Assembly (NCBI GenBank): GCA_024653875.1
Contig: JANLHE010000116.1
Coordinates: forward strand, 1-5,872
DNA length: 5,872 nt
Direction: 5' to 3'
From: Acidobacteriota bacterium
Lineage (GTDB): Bacteria > Acidobacteriota > Vicinamibacteria > Vicinamibacterales > SCN-69-37
Shown: one piece after another, positions 1-5,828 of the stretch
Numbering within the stretch: position 1 is the first letter of the stretch
How the letters are laid out: each line of letters starts with the position of its first letter
The notes under the pieces: model-generated
What the model was told of the DNA's origin: nothing
The model's database searches: none
The model's input: only the letters and a program-made list of their open reading frames with translations
Translations under genes and position numbers: made by a program

Positions 1-1131
1 GGCACCGGCGGCCTGACCCGCGTGGTGGACAAGCGCAAGGTCCGCCGCGACCTGGCGGATTTCTTCGGGACCATCGCGGAAGGCGTCAAGGGCAAGCGCG
101 CCGTCGAGTGGCGCCTGGTGGACGCCGTCGTGCCGTCGAGCAAATTCAAGGAGGCCGTGGCGAAGCGCGCGCTGGAACTGGCCGCGACGTCCGACCGGCC
201 CGCCTCGGGGCCCGGCGTCACGCTCAATCCGCTGCACGCGACCATCAGCGCCGAGGGCTACACCTATTCATCGGTCTCGGTCACGTTCGATCGCGCCAAG
301 CGCGCGGCGACCCTGACGGTGCACGCGCCGGCCGCGGCCGTCGAGTCCACGCCCGAGGCCATCCTCGCGGCCGGCGACCAGTTCTGGCCGCTCCGCGTCT
401 TCCGCGAGATTGACGACGCGATCCTCCGCTTGCGCGTGAACGAGCGGGAGATCGGCACGATCGTGCTCAAGGCCGAGGGCGATCCCGCCCTGGTGCTGGC
501 GGCCGATCAGGTGCTGCTCGATCACGCCGGCCACTGGCTGGTGCGCGAGATCACGCACTTCATCAAGCGCACGCTCAAGCGGGTGGACCTGTCCGCGCGC
601 AGCTTCTTCGCGGTCATCGAGCCGGGCAATGCGTTCGCGGGGTCGCTCTTCGAACTGGCGCTCGCGGCCGATCGTTCATACCTGCTGGATGACGACGACC
701 AGACCAACGCCATTCAGCTGTCGGGCATGAACGCGGGCATCCTGCCGATGAGCAACGGCATCTCGCGGCTGCAGGCCCGCTTCTGGGGCACTCCGGACCA
801 GGTCGCGGCGGTGCTCGCCCACGACGGCCCGTTCGATCCGGCCTCCGCGCTCGAGGCGGGACTCGTGACCTTTGCGCCGGATGCAATCGACTGGGACGAC
901 GAGGTGCGGCTGGCCGTCGAGGGGCGCGCCGCGATGTCTCCGGACGCGCTCACCGGCATGGAAGCCAACCTCCGGTTCGTGGGACCGGAGACCATGGAGA
1001 CGAAGATCTTCGGCCGGCTCACGGCGTGGCAGAACTGGATCTTCCAGCGGCCGAACGCGGTGGGCCCCAAGGGCGCCTTGACGTCGTACGGAACATCGGA
1101 CCGGGCGGAATTTGATTACAACCGGACCTGA
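1..1131 (+). CDS. boxC: Benzoyl-CoA-dihydrodiol lyase BoxC, 5'-truncated by window edge
   Basis: BoxC is a crotonase-superfamily enzyme that opens the ring of 2,3-epoxy-2,3-dihydrobenzoyl-CoA, giving 3,4-dehydroadipyl-CoA semialdehyde and formate in the cytoplasm. Frame 1 is open from base 1 and gives 376 residues. It begins GTGGLTRVVDKRKVRRD, the BoxC version of the crotonase PGTGGTQRL motif, so the GTG at 22 is not the true start. BoxC is usually about 550 aa, so roughly 180 N-terminal residues lie outside, including the first crotonase half with its catalytic glutamates. A second, degenerate crotonase-like domain is visible: EPGNAFAGSLFELALAAD (visible residues about 207-224) and GILPMSNGISRL (about 246-257) line up with GGGLEVALAADL and GVLPGTGGTQRL of the hydratase downstream. 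The C-terminus (AWQNWIFQRPNAVGPKGAL, then EFDYNRT) is typical of BoxC. boxB follows after 42 nt, which supports the assignment. Confidence 0.93.
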   Translation, partial: GTGGLTRVVDKRKVRRDLADFFGTIAEGVKGKRAVEWRLVDAVVPSSKFKEAVAKRALELAATSDRPASGPGVTLNPLHATISAEGYTYSSVSVTFDRAKRAATLTVHAPAAAVESTPEAILAAGDQFWPLRVFREIDDAILRLRVNEREIGTIVLKAEGDPALVLAADQVLLDHAGHWLVREITHFIKRTLKRVDLSARSFFAVIEPGNAFAGSLFELALAADRSYLLDDDDQTNAIQLSGMNAGILPMSNGISRLQARFWGTPDQVAAVLAHDGPFDPASALEAGLVTFAPDAIDWDDEVRLAVEGRAAMSPDALTGMEANLRFVGPETMETKIFGRLTAWQNWIFQRPNAVGPKGALTSYGTSDRAEFDYNRT

Positions 1132-1151
1132 ACATTTGGCGATTGGCCAGG

Positions 1152-1170
1152 CCCCAGGACCCCAGGACCC
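1152..1170 (+). repeat. Short tandem repeat (2.4 x 8 bp) in boxC-boxB spacer
   Basis: The 8-mer ccccagga occurs twice back to back (1152-1159 and 1160-1167), followed by a partial copy ccc (1168-1170). The repeat fills the part of the 42-nt spacer just before boxB, and each unit carries an AGGA core. The repeat is directly visible. Any effect on translation is inference. Confidence 0.6.
1164..1167 (+). promoter_or_regulatory. Ribosome binding site of boxB
   Basis: AGGA lies 6 nt before the ATG at 1174 and is the only plausible Shine-Dalgarno core at proper spacing. It supports the 1174 start, which also gives a protein whose iron ligands fall at the family's residue numbers. The same AGGA occurs 8 nt upstream in the neighbouring repeat unit, where the spacing (14 nt) would be poor. 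Confidence 0.5.
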
Positions 1171-1173
1171 GAC

Positions 1174-2592
1174 ATGATTTCCTCTGACAAGATTCCGAAC
1201 AACGTCGATCTCCACCTGAACAAGCGGCTGCAGCGGGCGCTGGAGCACTGGCAGCCGGCGTACATCCAGTGGTGGCGCGACATGGGGCCGCAGGGGTTCC
1301 AGCATTTCCACCAGGTGTATGTGCGCACGGCCATCAGCGTGGACGCCGCCGGGTGGGCGCACTTTGAGTACGTGCGGCTGCCGGAGTATCGGTGGGGGAT
1401 CTTTCTCGCGGATCCGATGGTGAATCGCACCATCGGGTTCGGCGACTTCTTCGGCCAGCCGGTCTGGCAGGAAGTGCCCGGGGAGTTCCGGAATCAACTC
1501 CGCCGCCTCATCGTCACGCAGGGCGACACCGAGCCGGCGTCGGTGGAGCAGCAGCGCTGGCTGGGGCATCGGTGCCCGAGCCTGTATGACATGCGCAACC
1601 TGTTCCAGGTCAACGTCGAAGAGGGCCGCCACCTTTGGGCGATGGTCTATCTGCTGCACTCGTACTTCGGCCGCGACGGCCGCGACGAGGCGGAAGACCT
1701 GCTCGCGCGCCAGAGCGGCAACCGCGACAAGCCGCGCATCCTGGACGCGTTCAACGAGCCGATCGACACCTGGCTCGACTTCTTCATGTTCACGATGTTT
1801 ACGGATCGCGACGGCAAGTCGCAGTTGCTGTCGCTGTCGGAGAGTTCGCTCGATCCGCTGGCCCGCACCACGCGCTTCATGCTGACCGAAGAGGCGCATC
1901 ACATGTTCGTCGGCGACACCGGCATCGGCCGCGTCGTCGAGCGCACGTGCCAGTTGATGAAGGAGTCCGGCTTCTCCGAGGACGTGCGCGCGCTGGGCGG
2001 CATCGACCTGCCGACCATCCAGAAGCACATCAATCTGTGGTTTTCGCTGAGCCTCGACCTGCACGGCAACGAGGTGTCCACCAACGCCGCGTCGTACTTC
2101 GCCAACGGCCTGAAGGGCCGCGCCGAAGAAGGCAAGTGGACCGAGCATCGCGTCGTGGAGACGATGTATGACCTCGAGATGGTGGAGAACGGCGAGGTGA
2201 AGAAGCAGGGCGTGCCGATGCGCAACGCCATGAACGAGGTGCTGCGCGACTGGTATGTGGACGATTGCCAGTCCGGCGTGACGCGCTGGAACAAGATCCT
2301 CGAGCGCTACGGCTTCTCCGATCGCCTGCGGCTGCCGAACCGCAAATTCAACCGCGGCATCGGGCAGTTCGCGCCGATTCACACCGATCCGGACGGTCAC
2401 GTCCTGCCGGAAGCCGAGTGGCAGCGCCGCAAGTACGAATGGCTGCCCAGCCCGGCGGACAAGCGGTACCTCCTGTCGATCATGAACCAGCCGATCTACG
2501 AGACGGGCAAGTTCGCCAACTACATCGCGCCGCCGGCCCGCGGCATCAAGGGCACGCCCATTAACTTCGAGTACGTGCGGACGGAAATGTGA
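1174..2592 (+). CDS. boxB: Benzoyl-CoA 2,3-epoxidase, di-iron oxygenase subunit BoxB
   Basis: BoxB is the oxygenase of the two-component benzoyl-CoA 2,3-epoxidase. With electrons from the reductase BoxA (NADPH) and O2 it forms the 2,3-epoxide of benzoyl-CoA, which BoxC then opens. The 472-aa length is the family's usual size. A ferritin-like di-iron site is visible: E120 (in GDTE), E150 and H153 (in NVEEGRHLW), D211 (in MFTDRDGK), and E240 and H243 (in LTEEAHHMF). As I recall, these are the ligand positions reported for Azoarcus evansii BoxB, so the site looks intact. Other family-like stretches are WAHFEYVRLPEYRWGIF near residues 61-77 and the C-terminal GKFANYIAPPARGIKGTPIN. No signal peptide or membrane segment is seen. 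The stop overlaps the next gene's GTG, which implies co-translation. The partner reductase gene does not follow, although boxA often adjoins boxB. Confidence 0.95.
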   Translation: MISSDKIPNNVDLHLNKRLQRALEHWQPAYIQWWRDMGPQGFQHFHQVYVRTAISVDAAGWAHFEYVRLPEYRWGIFLADPMVNRTIGFGDFFGQPVWQEVPGEFRNQLRRLIVTQGDTEPASVEQQRWLGHRCPSLYDMRNLFQVNVEEGRHLWAMVYLLHSYFGRDGRDEAEDLLARQSGNRDKPRILDAFNEPIDTWLDFFMFTMFTDRDGKSQLLSLSESSLDPLARTTRFMLTEEAHHMFVGDTGIGRVVERTCQLMKESGFSEDVRALGGIDLPTIQKHINLWFSLSLDLHGNEVSTNAASYFANGLKGRAEEGKWTEHRVVETMYDLEMVENGEVKKQGVPMRNAMNEVLRDWYVDDCQSGVTRWNKILERYGFSDRLRLPNRKFNRGIGQFAPIHTDPDGHVLPEAEWQRRKYEWLPSPADKRYLLSIMNQPIYETGKFANYIAPPARGIKGTPINFEYVRTEM

Positions 2593-3383
2593 GAGTCACC
2601 AGCACCGTTCACGAGGGCGTCTGCGTGCTCACCTTGTGTGAGCCGCCGGCCAATACCTACAGCTACGAGATGATGCTGGAGCTGGACGCCTCCATCCTCG
2701 AGGCGCGGATGGACGCGTCCGTGCACGTCATCGTGCTGGTTGGATCGGGCGAGAGGTTCTTCTGCGCGGGTGCCGGCATCGGGATGCTGAAGGACGCCAC
2801 GCCGGAGTACAAGTACTACTTCTGCCTGCACGCCAACGAGACGCTGAATCGGCTGGAGCAGACGCCGAAACTGGTCATCGCCGCGCTGAACGGCCATACC
2901 GTCGGCGGCGGGCTTGAGGTCGCTCTGGCGGCGGACCTGCGCATCGCCCGCAAGGACGCGGGCAAGATCGGGCTGCCCGAAGTGGCGCTCGGCGTGCTGC
3001 CGGGCACCGGCGGCACGCAACGCCTCGCGCGATTGCTCGGCAAGGGCCGCGCGATGGAACTGCTCATCAGCGGGCGGTTGATGACGATGGACGAGGCGCT
3101 CGCGGTGGGGCTGGTGTCGGAGGTGTGGGGCGACGAACACCTGCACGGGCGGGCGTTCCTCGACGCGGTGATCGAATACGCGAAGACGTTCACGCCGCCG
3201 CACAAGGCCAGTCTCGCGGTGGGCCGCATCAAGCGCGCCGTGCAGTCGGGACCCGAAGCCGGCTTCGGCGAGGGCCTGGCGATGGAGCGCGAGCTGCAGC
3301 AGTTGCTCTTCCAGAGTCATGACGCCAAAGAGGGCATCGCGGCCAACCTCGAGAAGCGAACGCCGCGGTTCAAAGGTCAGTAG
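2589..3383 (+). CDS. Enoyl-CoA hydratase/isomerase (crotonase family)
   Basis: This is a 264-aa single-domain crotonase, normal for the family. Both hydratase glutamates are present: E110 in NGHTVGGGLEVALAADLRIA and E131 in GLPEVALGVLPGTGGTQRL (compare Glu144 and Glu164 of rat mitochondrial hydratase). The oxyanion-hole loop reads FFCAGAGI (residues 57-64), with Gly where many members have Asp (AGADI). The GTG start at 2589 overlaps the boxB TGA by 4 nt (GTGA), the signature of translational coupling; no good Shine-Dalgarno precedes it. From its place between boxB and the aldehyde dehydrogenase I infer that it acts on 3,4-dehydroadipyl-CoA, by double-bond shift and/or hydration toward 3-hydroxyadipyl-CoA. 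The substrate is not shown by the sequence. It could instead be a general beta-oxidation hydratase. It is distinct from BoxC, which is about twice as long. Confidence 0.9.
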   Translation: MRVTSTVHEGVCVLTLCEPPANTYSYEMMLELDASILEARMDASVHVIVLVGSGERFFCAGAGIGMLKDATPEYKYYFCLHANETLNRLEQTPKLVIAALNGHTVGGGLEVALAADLRIARKDAGKIGLPEVALGVLPGTGGTQRLARLLGKGRAMELLISGRLMTMDEALAVGLVSEVWGDEHLHGRAFLDAVIEYAKTFTPPHKASLAVGRIKRAVQSGPEAGFGEGLAMERELQQLLFQSHDAKEGIAANLEKRTPRFKGQ

Positions 3384-3397
3384 CGTGTGTGAACAGC

Positions 3398-3406
3398 AAG
3401 GTGGGA
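3398..3406 (+). promoter_or_regulatory. Ribosome binding site of the aldehyde dehydrogenase
   Basis: AAGGTGGGA contains an AAGGTG core ending 7 nt before ATG 3411 and 10 nt before the adjacent ATG 3414. The spacing favours 3411 but does not exclude 3414; the two differ by one methionine. The whole spacer after the hydratase stop is 27 nt, which fits one transcript with reinitiation. Confidence 0.55.
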
Positions 3407-3410
3407 ACTG

Positions 3411-4859
3411 ATGATGCTCGGACGAAAACAGCTGCTGATTAACGGCGAATGGCGCGACGCGTCGGATGGCAAGACGCGACCGGTGGTGAACCCGGCCACC
3501 GAGGAAGTCATCGCCGAAGTCGCCTCGGCCACCGCCCAGGACGTGGATGCCGCCGTCACGGCCGCGCGCGCGGCGCTCAACGGGCCGTGGGGCGCGATGC
3601 CGGCGCGTGAGCGCGGCCGCCTGGTCTACAAGCTCGGCGAGCAGCTCATGGCCGAGGCCGATGAAATGGCGCGCCTGGAGACCCTGCACAACGGCAAGCC
3701 CATCACCGAGTCGCGCCATGTCGAGATTCCAATGGCGGCCGAGTGCCTGCAGTACTTCGCCGGGTGGGCCGACAAGGTCCACGGCGAGACGGTGCCGGTC
3801 AAGGGCGGCCAGCTGGTCTACACGCTGCGCGAACCCGTCGGCGTCGTCGCGGCCATCGTCCCCTGGAACTTCCCGCTGCTGATCGCGATCTGGAAGGTAG
3901 CGCCGGCGCTGGCGATGGGCAACACCGTCATCCTCAAGCCGGCGAGCCAGACGCCATTGACCGCGCTGAAGCTCGGTGAGATGGCGACGGCCCTTGGGTT
4001 CCCTCCGGGCGTGCTGAACGTCATCACGGGGCCCGGCTCCACGACGGGCCAGGCGATTGTGGACCATCCGGGCATCGACAAAATCGCCTTCACCGGCGAC
4101 ACGTCCACCGGCAAGGGCATCATGAAGTCCGCGGCGGACACCCTGAAGCACATCACCCTGGAACTGGGTGGCAAGTCGCCCAACATCGTCTTCGCGGATG
4201 CCGACATGGACGCGGCCGTCCGCGGCGCCACGATGGGGATCTTTTACGGCAAGGGCGAAGTGTGTGCCGCCGGTTCGCGCCTGCTCGTCGAGGCGTCGAT
4301 CAAGGATGAGTTCCTCGCGAAGGTGGCCGAGCGGGCAAAGAAGATGGTCGCCGGCGATCCCATGAATCCGAAGACGCGGTTCGGCGCGATCTCGTCGAAG
4401 ACGCAGCTCGAACGGGTGCTGGGTTACATCGAAACAGCGAAGAAGGAAGGCGCGACGCTGCTGGCTGGCGGCGCCCGGACGGACATCGGCACGGGGAAGG
4501 GCTTTTTCCTGCAGCCGACGGTGTTCGGCAACGTCACCACCGATATGACCATCGCGAGGGAAGAAATCTTCGGGCCGGTGCTGGCCGCCATCGAGTTCAC
4601 GGACGTCGAAGATGCCATTGCCAAGGCCAATGCAACGGTCTACGGATTGGCGTCAGGCGTGTGGACGAAGGACGTCAGCAAGGCCCACTACGTGGCGTCC
4701 AGACTCAAGGCCGGCACGGTCTGGATCAACACGTACAACGTCTACGACACGGCGGCGGCTTTCGGCGGCTACAAGCAGAGCGGCTTCGGGCGTGAGATGT
4801 CCATGCACGCGCTCGAGTACTACACGCAGGTGAAGACCGTCTGGGTGGACCTGGCGTAG
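3411..4859 (+). CDS. NAD(P)-dependent aldehyde dehydrogenase, candidate BoxD substitute
   Basis: This is a complete 482-aa aldehyde dehydrogenase of the classical ALDH superfamily. It oxidises an aldehyde to the acid through a cysteine thiohemiacetal. Visible catalytic elements are N153 in PWNFPLL, K176 in ILKPAS (cofactor binding), the FTGDTSTG loop (residues 227-234), the general base E251 in LELGGKSP, the nucleophile C285 in GEVCAAGSR, and EEIFGPV (384-390). Within the box operon the expected substrate is 3,4-dehydroadipyl-CoA semialdehyde, the BoxC product, which makes this the positional equivalent of BoxD. However, its length and motifs look like the betaine/phenylacetaldehyde-type ALDHs rather than the longer (somewhat over 500 aa, as I recall) BoxD of Azoarcus or Burkholderia, so I give no boxD symbol. 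It could alternatively oxidise an aromatic aldehyde feeding benzoate into the pathway. It is the last gene of the operon; the fold-back element begins 10 bp after its stop. Confidence 0.92.
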   Translation: MMLGRKQLLINGEWRDASDGKTRPVVNPATEEVIAEVASATAQDVDAAVTAARAALNGPWGAMPARERGRLVYKLGEQLMAEADEMARLETLHNGKPITESRHVEIPMAAECLQYFAGWADKVHGETVPVKGGQLVYTLREPVGVVAAIVPWNFPLLIAIWKVAPALAMGNTVILKPASQTPLTALKLGEMATALGFPPGVLNVITGPGSTTGQAIVDHPGIDKIAFTGDTSTGKGIMKSAADTLKHITLELGGKSPNIVFADADMDAAVRGATMGIFYGKGEVCAAGSRLLVEASIKDEFLAKVAERAKKMVAGDPMNPKTRFGAISSKTQLERVLGYIETAKKEGATLLAGGARTDIGTGKGFFLQPTVFGNVTTDMTIAREEIFGPVLAAIEFTDVEDAIAKANATVYGLASGVWTKDVSKAHYVASRLKAGTVWINTYNVYDTAAAFGGYKQSGFGREMSMHALEYYTQVKTVWVDLA

Positions 4860-4952
4860 CTCAGGGGCCTTAACCCGCATTATTCACAAGCCCAGGATTT
4901 CACCATGAAGGACATCAAGTTCCATGAAGATCGCAGGACCCGTCAGGCGAGC

Positions 4953-5086
4953 GGGGTTGGACGCCCGGCTCCGCCGGGCGGTGGGCATGGGGGGAGATCC
5001 ACACGCACACACCACGTGAGTGTTTCGGTGTGTGCGTGTGGATCTCCCCCCATGCCCATCTGCCGCCCACGGCGGCACCCAACCCC
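4953..5086. other. Predicted four-way (cloverleaf) structure at the core of the fold-back element
   Basis: Four perfect stems nest with almost no unpaired junction bases. The closing stem is ggggttgg (4953-4960) with ccaacccc (5079-5086). Hairpin A is cgcccgg/ccgggcg (4962-4968, 4974-4980; 5-nt loop). Hairpin B is the 32-bp central stem. Hairpin C is tgccgcc/ggcggca (5061-5067, 5071-5077; 3-nt loop). Only 4961, 4981, 5059-5060 and 5078 remain at the junction. Pairing was checked base by base. Whether the structure forms as DNA cruciform or as RNA is not known. It is neither a tRNA (far too long, no tRNA motifs) nor a U-tract terminator. Confidence 0.6.
4982..5058. repeat. Perfect 32-bp inverted repeat (central hairpin)
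   Basis: Bases 4982-5013 are the exact reverse complement of 5027-5058, with the 13-nt loop acgtgagtgtttc between them. G4981 and T5059 can add a wobble pair in RNA. The lower stem has a run of six G opposite six C next to agatcc. The upper stem is an alternating purine-pyrimidine tract (acacgcacacac). The right side is followed not by a T-run but by another hairpin, so it does not look like a standard intrinsic terminator, though a stem this strong could slow polymerase or protect the 3' end of the operon mRNA. Confidence 0.9.
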
Positions 5087-5222
5087 TCACCCTTCACGGC
5101 CCTTCATGACCATCATGGTGAATAATCCGGGCTAACATTTCGTACGCACCACATTAGCGCTAGCACGAACTCAGGGTTCTTCGGTGCGGTAGGATTGGTG
5201 AAACGGGGCATCCTGTTTCGAA

Positions 5223-5230
5223 GGGAGGAG
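5223..5230 (+). promoter_or_regulatory. Strong ribosome binding site of the secreted hypothetical protein
   Basis: The purine-rich gggaggag contains GGAGG (5224-5228), a near-consensus Shine-Dalgarno 6 nt before ATG 5235. It fixes that start and argues that the following reading frame is a real gene. Upstream (5136-5222) I see no convincing -35/-10 pair. Confidence 0.75.
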
Positions 5231-5234
5231 CGCC

Positions 5235-5828
5235 ATGCGGCTTGGGACTCTTTGTTTGATTATTACGCTCAGCGCGATGGTCCATGGATCGCCCTCATGG
5301 AGCAGGCAGGCGACCGACGCTGGGCTTACAGGACATCGCGTGATGTCCCCTGCAGTTGTGGCAACGTGGATTGTGGCTGGCCCAAAAGAAGGTCCGAAGT
5401 CTCTTGAGCTACTGGTATTGTGGCGCGGTTCCGTGAGCTGGTTTGAGCAGGGTGCGGATTCCCAGTTCAACGCATCTGGGGGGCCTGAATCAGTCACGTT
5501 TTCTCTGCGGTATGGTCAGTTGTCCTTGGGGCTAACCTTCGACCGTCGGCTTCGCTCGGCCCTGATCGATGGCCAGCGTGTGGTTCTTGGCGACGACAAT
5601 GTGCTCCTGTTGGATAACGTCGATGCGGCGAACGTAAAGGTGTATTCGACAATGCGGGTAAATCCACAGATGCCCGAAGACGAGCGCGTGGATATGCTGG
5701 TTCGGCGTATTCCTGGTGTGTTCCCATTCATGCGCTGCGACGTAAAGTTCCCCGACCCTCAGAAGCAGGCGGCGATGGATCTCCTGTGTCGACAGATAGC
5801 TCCCGCCGGACGCGGGGTGAGTCGTTAG
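5235..5828 (+). CDS. Hypothetical secreted protein, 197 aa
   Basis: The function is not recognised. The N-terminus MRLGTLCLIITLSAMVHG has a positive residue, a hydrophobic stretch and small residues near position 18, as in a Sec signal peptide cleaved around G18/S19. C7 lies too early for a lipobox. The mature part contains LELLVLWRGSVSWFEQG (residues 57-73), then a likely beta-rich stretch (SVTFSLRYGQLSLGLTFD, 86-103; GQRVVLGDDNVLLLDNVD, 113-130), and two cysteines (C168, C185) that could form a disulfide. No catalytic motif is apparent. The WRG...SLTYG...LTFD...LGDxNVVLVD pattern resembles short secreted proteins of unknown function that I associate loosely with Acidobacteria; this is from memory and weak. 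GC is lower than in the box genes (about 57% versus 73% in two 60-base samples), so it is probably an independent unit. Its role is unlikely to be linked to benzoate. Confidence 0.75.
   Translation: MRLGTLCLIITLSAMVHGSPSWSRQATDAGLTGHRVMSPAVVATWIVAGPKEGPKSLELLVLWRGSVSWFEQGADSQFNASGGPESVTFSLRYGQLSLGLTFDRRLRSALIDGQRVVLGDDNVLLLDNVDAANVKVYSTMRVNPQMPEDERVDMLVRRIPGVFPFMRCDVKFPDPQKQAAMDLLCRQIAPAGRGVSR

Larger units (their letters stand above)
4870..5135. mobile_element. 266-bp non-coding fold-back element, MITE-like
   Basis: This stretch is one long imperfect inverted repeat. The left arm (4870-5013) and right arm (5027-5135) face each other across a 13-nt loop. The termini ttaacccgcattattcac (4870-4887) and gtgaataatccgggctaa (5118-5135) match at 16 of 18 positions when one is reversed and complemented. 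Similarity breaks off at both ends, so the boundaries are sharp. Further in, caccatgaaggacatcaag (4901-4919) matches the complement of 5102-5120 at 16 of 19. The left arm is longer because of two extra stretches, about 16 nt (4888-4903) and about 18 nt (near 4930-4947). A 3-bp TAA flanks the terminal repeats directly (4871-4873, 5133-5135) if they start at CCC, but it is too short to prove a target duplication. There is no transposase, so mobilisation in trans would be needed. A regulatory or REP-type repeat is the alternative. This element makes up most of the 375-nt gap between genes. Confidence 0.6.

Noticed and set aside
22..24. GTG as the start of boxC
   Set aside because: The frame is open to base 1 and the residues before it (GTGGLTR) belong to a conserved crotonase motif, so the gene begins outside the window.
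676..2400. Open frame of 574 codons on the minus strand, opposite boxC and boxB
   Set aside because: It lies opposite two clearly identified genes, its translation is low-complexity (rich in Arg, His, Ala, Val, Leu) with no domain, and such frames are common in the antisense of GC-rich genes.
2520..4151. Open frame of 543 codons on the minus strand, opposite the hydratase and aldehyde dehydrogenase
   Set aside because: Same reasoning: antisense shadow of GC-rich coding sequence, with no recognisable motif and crossing three real genes.
4982..5058. Rho-independent terminator of the box operon
   Set aside because: The stem is strong, but no T-rich tract follows it; another GC-rich hairpin and a C-rich stretch come next. 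Termination here remains possible but is not supported by the usual signature.
4953..5086. tRNA or tRNA-like gene
   Set aside because: The four-way fold resembles a cloverleaf on paper, but arm lengths, loop sequences and the missing CCA and T-loop motifs exclude a tRNA.
5141..5162. Small palindromes cgtacg (5141-5146) and tagcgcta (5155-5162) as an operator
   Set aside because: They are only 6-8 bp, and such short palindromes occur often by chance; there is no linked promoter or regulator gene.
5195..5407. 70-codon + strand frame overlapping the secreted protein
   Set aside because: The competing frame at 5235 has a much better Shine-Dalgarno, a signal peptide and far greater length.
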